DNA of 64,000 nucleotides from Pyrinomonadaceae bacterium (lineage in GTDB: Bacteria > Acidobacteriota > Blastocatellia > Pyrinomonadales > Pyrinomonadaceae), in assembly GCA_019694395.1 (NCBI GenBank), contig JAIBCC010000002.1, positions 186,330-250,329 of the forward strand. Reading direction: 5' to 3'. The translations under genes and the position numbers were made by a program. Shown in pieces: positions 60,713 to 64,000 of the stretch; the first letter of the stretch is position 1, and every line of letters begins with the position of its first letter. The notes beneath the pieces are model-generated. The model saw only the letters and a program-made list of their open reading frames with translations. It had not been told where the DNA came from and did no database searches.

Positions 60713-61136
60713 TTTCAATAATTTACCGCCTGAAACAGTTCAAGCGTGCCGAAAATATTTTGAAGACCACGAATTGGAAAAAATCGAATCAAATATTTTG
60801 TTGTGTTGCGAAACGACTTCTTCCAAATTGAAACAAGGCTTTTTCGGCAAACTTTTTGGCGGCGGAAATTTTGTTCATTACACAGCAGTTTTCTTCACGC
60901 CGGAAAGACTTTTTTGGGCTAATACCGATCAAAAAAATCACGTTGTAGTTTTATCTGCTAAATTTTCCGAAGTTGAAATTACTGATTTTGACTCCAAATT
61001 GATTGAGGATAAAGGTTTGAATGTTTTTGGCTCAATTGGTCATTTTAAGGAAAGGGTGCAAGCTTTTATCGGTTTTGGCGAAGAACCTTTTGCCAATGAA
61101 TTCCGCCGAAAATTAAAAGAAACTGCCCGAAAATAA
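60678..61136 (+). CDS. Protein of unknown function overlapping the VanW-glycosyltransferase gene
   Basis: This 152-residue protein starts 35 bases before the end of the upstream gene. It contains EKIESNILLCCETTSSKLKQ, GFFGKLFGGGNFVHYTAVFF, RLFWANTDQKNHVVVLSAKF and a C-terminal helical part. It resembles PH-like or GRAM-like domain proteins of about 120 residues that are common next to wall enzymes, but I cannot assign it. No signal or membrane segment is visible. The overlap suggests coupled translation with the fusion enzyme. Confidence 0.5.
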   Translation: MKEYQRNTKQSNFNNLPPETVQACRKYFEDHELEKIESNILLCCETTSSKLKQGFFGKLFGGGNFVHYTAVFFTPERLFWANTDQKNHVVVLSAKFSEVEITDFDSKLIEDKGLNVFGSIGHFKERVQAFIGFGEEPFANEFRRKLKETARK

Positions 61137-61180
61137 TTCTTCCGATTGCAAAAAAATTCTCCTAAGTTATAGTTGAAGCT

Positions 61181-61798
61181 ATGTTGAGAATAAACAAAGC
61201 ACATCCCTGGCATGGAATCAGAATCGGCGAAAAAGCTCCGCACGAAGTAACGGTTTTTATTGAAATCGTGCCAAGTGATACAGTCAAATACGAGGTTGAC
61301 AAAGAAACAGGTTATTTAAAAATTGACCGTCCGCAACAATATTCAAATGTTGTTCCGGCAAATTATGGTTTTATCCCGCAAACCTATTGTGCCGAAGGAG
61401 TTGCATCAATCGCCCGTGAAAAATCAGGCAAAGAAATTAATAAAGGTGATGGCGATCCCTTGGATATTTTGGTCTTGAGCGAACACCACATTCCACGCGG
61501 CGACATTATTTTAAAAGCCAAACCAATCGGCGGCTTTTGTCTGATTGACGGGGGCGAGGCTGATGATAAAATCATTGCGGTTTTGACCGGCGACAAGGTT
61601 TACAGTGAATATCAGAATATTTCCGAATTGCCAAAAGGTATTTTGGAACGATTTGAACATTATTTTTTAACTTATAAAAGTTTGCCGGATCAACCAAATA
61701 AATGCGAAATTGCATATAGTTATGGCAAAGAAGAAGCCTACAAAGTAATTGAACAATCAATCAATGATTATCAAAATTTGTTGGCAAAACTTAAATAA
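61181..61798 (+). CDS. ppa: Family I inorganic pyrophosphatase
   Basis: This 205-residue protein has the pyrophosphatase signature GDGDPLDILVLSE (about residues 90-102), YGFIPQTYC before it and DDKIIAVLTGDKVYSEYQNI after it, which covers the metal-binding aspartates. The length is a little over the bacterial norm because of an insert near the AREKSGKEI region (about residues 70-87). It hydrolyses pyrophosphate in the cytoplasm. It is followed by the 205-bp mobile-like element at 61824. Confidence 0.9.
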   Translation: MLRINKAHPWHGIRIGEKAPHEVTVFIEIVPSDTVKYEVDKETGYLKIDRPQQYSNVVPANYGFIPQTYCAEGVASIAREKSGKEINKGDGDPLDILVLSEHHIPRGDIILKAKPIGGFCLIDGGEADDKIIAVLTGDKVYSEYQNISELPKGILERFEHYFLTYKSLPDQPNKCEIAYSYGKEEAYKVIEQSINDYQNLLAKLK

Positions 61799-61823
61799 AA
61801 AAAGTTCCGTTAGAGTTTTGGTC

Positions 61824-62028
61824 TAGGTTCTGTTGACATAAGCAATTTTCATTAAAAGTCCCGTGAGGGACGAGATATTTATAGCCGAATTTGGGATACA
61901 TAATCCGAAGTTCCAGCGGAACGACATATTTTTTATGCCGTTGCTCTGCAACTCAAAGATTATTTTGGCAATTGAGCTATAAATATTGCGCTCCTCTGGA
62001 GCTAATTTCCTTATGTCAACAGAACCTA
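61824..62028. mobile_element. 205-bp MITE-like element with 19-bp terminal inverted repeats and four palindromes
   Basis: The element starts and ends with the perfect 19-bp inverted repeat TAGGTTCTGTTGACATAAG (61824-61842 and 62010-62028). Between the ends are four short palindromes of one design, GTCCC-GTGA-GGGAC (61858), GTTCC-AGC-GGAAC (61910), GTTGC-TCT-GCAAC (61940) and GCTCC-TCT-GGAGC (61990), and an inner inverted pair ATATTTATAGC/GCTATAAATAT. The outer TA on each side would be a TA target duplication, as for IS630/Tc1-type elements, but this is also part of the repeat. It has no transposase gene, so it would depend on one elsewhere. It lies between ppa and the PfpI-like gene. Confidence 0.75.
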
Positions 62029-62059
62029 ACAGAACCTTTAAAATATTAATCAATTTTCG

Positions 62060-62623
62060 TTATTTTCCTTTTTCAGCCATAGTTTTTGAGTTTGAAAAAA
62101 TCTCAACTATTTTTTGATTAAAAGCAGGCAAATCCGCAGGTTTTCGACTTGTCACCAAAAGCCCGTCAATGACAACCTCTTGATCTACCCATTTGGCTCC
62201 GGCATTTTCCAAATCCGTTTTCACTGACTGCCAGGAGGTTACGGTTTTTCCTTCAACTGCCTTCGCATTAATTAAAAGCCATGGACCGTGACAAATTGCA
62301 GAAATAGGTTTATTTGCTTCCAAAAAACTCTTAACAAAATTTACTGCTTCATCTTTTGTCCTCAAAAGGTCGGGGTTAATCACGCCGCCCGGTAAATGAA
62401 GCGCATCAAAATCATTCACCTCAGCTTCATCTAAAGTTAAATCAACTTCAACTGAATCACCCCAATCTTTGTCTTTCCAACCTTTAATTTCACCACTTTT
62501 TAATGAAACTATTTTTACCTCTGCTCCCTCATCCTGTAGGGCTTTTTTGGGCTCCAATAATTCACTTTGCTCAAAACCGTCCGTGGCTAAAATTGCAATT
62601 TTTTTCCCTGTTAACTTTCCCAT
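62060..62623 (-). CDS. PfpI/DJ-1 family protein (YraA-like)
   Basis: This 187-residue protein has IAILATDGFEQSELLEPKKA, LHLPGGVINPDLLRT and the nucleophile elbow ISAICHGPWLLINAKA with the reactive cysteine at about residue 112, typical of PfpI/YraA proteins; members repair glycated macromolecules or act as general stress proteins. The length is the family norm. It has no partner gene nearby. The 157 bases to its right hold no gene that I can identify. Confidence 0.85.
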   Translation of the reverse strand: MGKLTGKKIAILATDGFEQSELLEPKKALQDEGAEVKIVSLKSGEIKGWKDKDWGDSVEVDLTLDEAEVNDFDALHLPGGVINPDLLRTKDEAVNFVKSFLEANKPISAICHGPWLLINAKAVEGKTVTSWQSVKTDLENAGAKWVDQEVVIDGLLVTSRKPADLPAFNQKIVEIFSNSKTMAEKGK

Positions 62624-62780
62624 TTTTACCTCATTTTAATTAATTGATGTCTTGAATTAGTTCATAAAAACTAAGCCAAAGGTAAACAGGGCAAACAACG
62701 TGCCAGTTTGGATTTTTTGATAAAATCCGGCATTTATTTGTGTTTTTCAAAAAACTGAAAAGTCAAAAATAAAAAATATC

Positions 62781-63278
62781 TTATTTAGGAACCAATAAAT
62801 TTGCATCTATACTACCGTCATCAAGCGCAAAATAAGTATCTAACCAATCCCAAGTTCTCCAAATCTTTTTGCCCACCTTCATTGGTAATGGGTCATAAAG
62901 CAACAATCCCGTATCGGCAACTCCGGCAATTACGGTTACGTGATAAGTTCCCGTATATCCGCCTTTTGCTCCTGCCGCCCAAATCGGTCCCCTTGCTAAC
63001 AGAATTTTGAAATCATCAAAACCGCGTTTTTGTCTTGGTAAGGCTTTCATCCCGAGCCGTCCTGCAAGCTCGACACAAGTAGTTGTTGCATAACCCGCAT
63101 TTGTGTCGTAAAGCTGAAATAAGTTTGATGGTGCATCCGTCACAAATTCCGGGTCTTTAATTGCAGTTTTATTATTATCTTCTGCCCATTTGTGCATCAT
63201 TTTTGCACTAAAATACCAACAGGCATTTGATTTATCCTGAGGCAACAATGTTACATTCGGAACTAAGATAATTGCCAT
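62781..63278 (-). CDS. AvrRpt2-like (C70/C39 type) papain-fold cysteine protease
   Basis: This 165-residue protein contains the order expected for AvrRpt2-like papain folds: QDKSNACWYFSAKMMHKW (reactive Cys at about residue 19), a middle segment LFQLYDTNAGYATTTC, GPIWAAGAKGGYTGTYHVTV (reactive His) and a final LLLYDPLPM (Asp). No signal peptide or bacteriocin-type leader is visible, so export by the Sec route is unlikely; secretion by another route or use inside the cell is possible. The substrate is unknown. It is isolated between PfpI and cupin genes. Confidence 0.7.
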   Translation of the reverse strand: MAIILVPNVTLLPQDKSNACWYFSAKMMHKWAEDNNKTAIKDPEFVTDAPSNLFQLYDTNAGYATTTCVELAGRLGMKALPRQKRGFDDFKILLARGPIWAAGAKGGYTGTYHVTVIAGVADTGLLLYDPLPMKVGKKIWRTWDWLDTYFALDDGSIDANLLVPK

Positions 63279-63370
63279 TTCATTTCCTCCAAATTCTCTA
63301 AAAACATCTAAACTTTTGACGGAATTGAATTTAACTTTTGCCTTACAAAGTTGTTTATTTTTATTTATTA

Positions 63371-63688
63371 TTAAAAAAAGATCGCCCAGGTTGCGAAGTC
63401 TTCGGAAAAGTTTTCAAAATGGTGCGGGATTTTGGCGGGAACGAAAAAAGTATCCCCAATTTCACAGGAAAATCTTTTATCTTCAATAACTATTTCCCCG
63501 CTTCCCCGAACAATAAAGTAAAATTCATCTTCTTCGTGAAAGGTTTGGTAATCGGTTCCGCGGGGCGCGAAAAAGACGAGTGAAACTTTGCCTTTTTTAA
63601 AAGGTTCAATGTCCCACACGCCTTCTTTCCATTTCTCATTTGCCGGCAAAGGTAGTTTTGCCAACATTTCTTCGATGGTAAATTTCAT
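63371..63688 (-). CDS. Cupin-domain protein
   Basis: This 105-residue protein is a single small cupin: YQTFHEEDEFYFIVRGSGEI (metal-binding HxExE-like and glycine turn) and GDTFFVPAKIPHHFENF (final histidine). Such proteins bind a metal and a small ligand. Its start follows the stop of the membrane protein gene directly, so both are on one transcript. Confidence 0.8.
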   Translation of the reverse strand: MKFTIEEMLAKLPLPANEKWKEGVWDIEPFKKGKVSLVFFAPRGTDYQTFHEEDEFYFIVRGSGEIVIEDKRFSCEIGDTFFVPAKIPHHFENFSEDFATWAIFF

Positions 63689-63982
63689 CTAAAAAATTAT
63701 GGTCATCACTACAGTCAAGGAAGGAATAATAAAGCCCCAATATTCAGCCGGAATAAAGAAAAACGCGTGTTTATTACTTGTTAATTCGATATTTTCGTTC
63801 ATCAAATTTCCGACGATCCAAACAGCAAATCCGGCGGGCAAAGAACCAATGATTTTAAATAAACCGTAGCTTTCGTAAGTTCCGTAACCAAAAATCCCAT
63901 TGGTGATCAGTTGGACAACCCACAGAGTAACAAACCAAATAATTGGAACTACGATTCCCCATCCTCTCCAAATTAAAAGCAT
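63689..63982 (-). CDS. Small membrane protein at the right edge
   Basis: This 97-residue protein is complete: ATG at 63982 with AGGAG upstream, stop just before the cupin gene. It has three hydrophobic segments (VPIIWFVTLWVVQLITNGIF, GSLPAGFAVWIVGNLM and YWGFIIPSLTVVMTIIF). No family is recognised. It is coupled to the cupin gene. Confidence 0.5.
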   Translation of the reverse strand: MLLIWRGWGIVVPIIWFVTLWVVQLITNGIFGYGTYESYGLFKIIGSLPAGFAVWIVGNLMNENIELTSNKHAFFFIPAEYWGFIIPSLTVVMTIIF

Positions 63983-64000
63983 AAAATTTCTCCTGTTTTT

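Noticed and set aside
61823..62053. 76-residue minus-strand reading frame over the MITE-like element
   Set aside because: It lies over the inverted repeats and palindromes, has no ribosome binding site, and resembles translated repeat DNA rather than a protein.

Overview
The window is a low-GC (mid-to-high 30s percent by eye), gene-dense bacterial chromosome segment with no rRNA, tRNA, CRISPR array, phage block or transposase gene that I could find. Three features point to Acidobacteriota, probably a Blastocatellia-like lineage: single-chain regulators that fuse an OmpR/CadC-type winged helix, one membrane helix and a TolB/PD40 propeller; a sigma factor followed by an anti-sigma-like/TPR/CHAT protein; and many small Sec-exported paralogues. 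This placement is an inference.

Layout. 1-6.6 kb: the 3' end of recQ, a coupled zinc-ribbon gene, a Nudix hydrolase with an AtuA-like partner, a basic repeat-containing secreted peptide between two paralogous exported proteins, and an M28 peptidase ending at a bidirectional terminator. 6.6-25.5 kb: about thirty consecutive minus-strand genes, nearly all small lipoproteins, exported proteins or membrane proteins of unknown function, with several tandem paralogue pairs. It includes one 43-residue membrane protein and a lone Tae4-like gene with its own terminator. 25.7-32.5 kb: three tandem winged-helix/propeller regulators. 32.6-42.2 kb: a crotonase, a Rossmann/DUF2520 protein, an orphan 1185-residue P-loop ATPase, an M48 protease, an Mre11-like nuclease and a Lon-substrate-binding-domain protein. 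42.2-48.8 kb: a decayed stretch, then an unknown protein, the TPR-CHAT protein and its sigma factor on the minus strand, and an exported beta-sandwich protein. 48.9-64 kb: mostly metabolic and stress genes (PLP dehydratase, CinA, ferredoxin, Fur, a sigma/membrane/Hsp20 cluster, hydroxyacid dehydrogenase facing glycerate kinase, a short crotonase, a VanW-glycosyltransferase fusion, pyrophosphatase), a 205-bp MITE-like element, and PfpI, AvrRpt2-like and cupin genes.

The most notable signal is a candidate regulon. A phased array of GGTGAA repeats, 10-12 bp apart and preceded by a TCGTTC core, lies upstream of the Tae4-like gene (about 11.9 kb) and between the first regulator and the minus-strand gene run (about 25.7 kb). 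A partial copy precedes the second regulator (about 28.0 kb). The three regulators share one recognition helix but have divergent propellers, so they may read different extracytoplasmic signals and act on the same operator. The sigma/TPR-CHAT/unknown-protein cluster is the second candidate system, possibly protease-controlled transcription.
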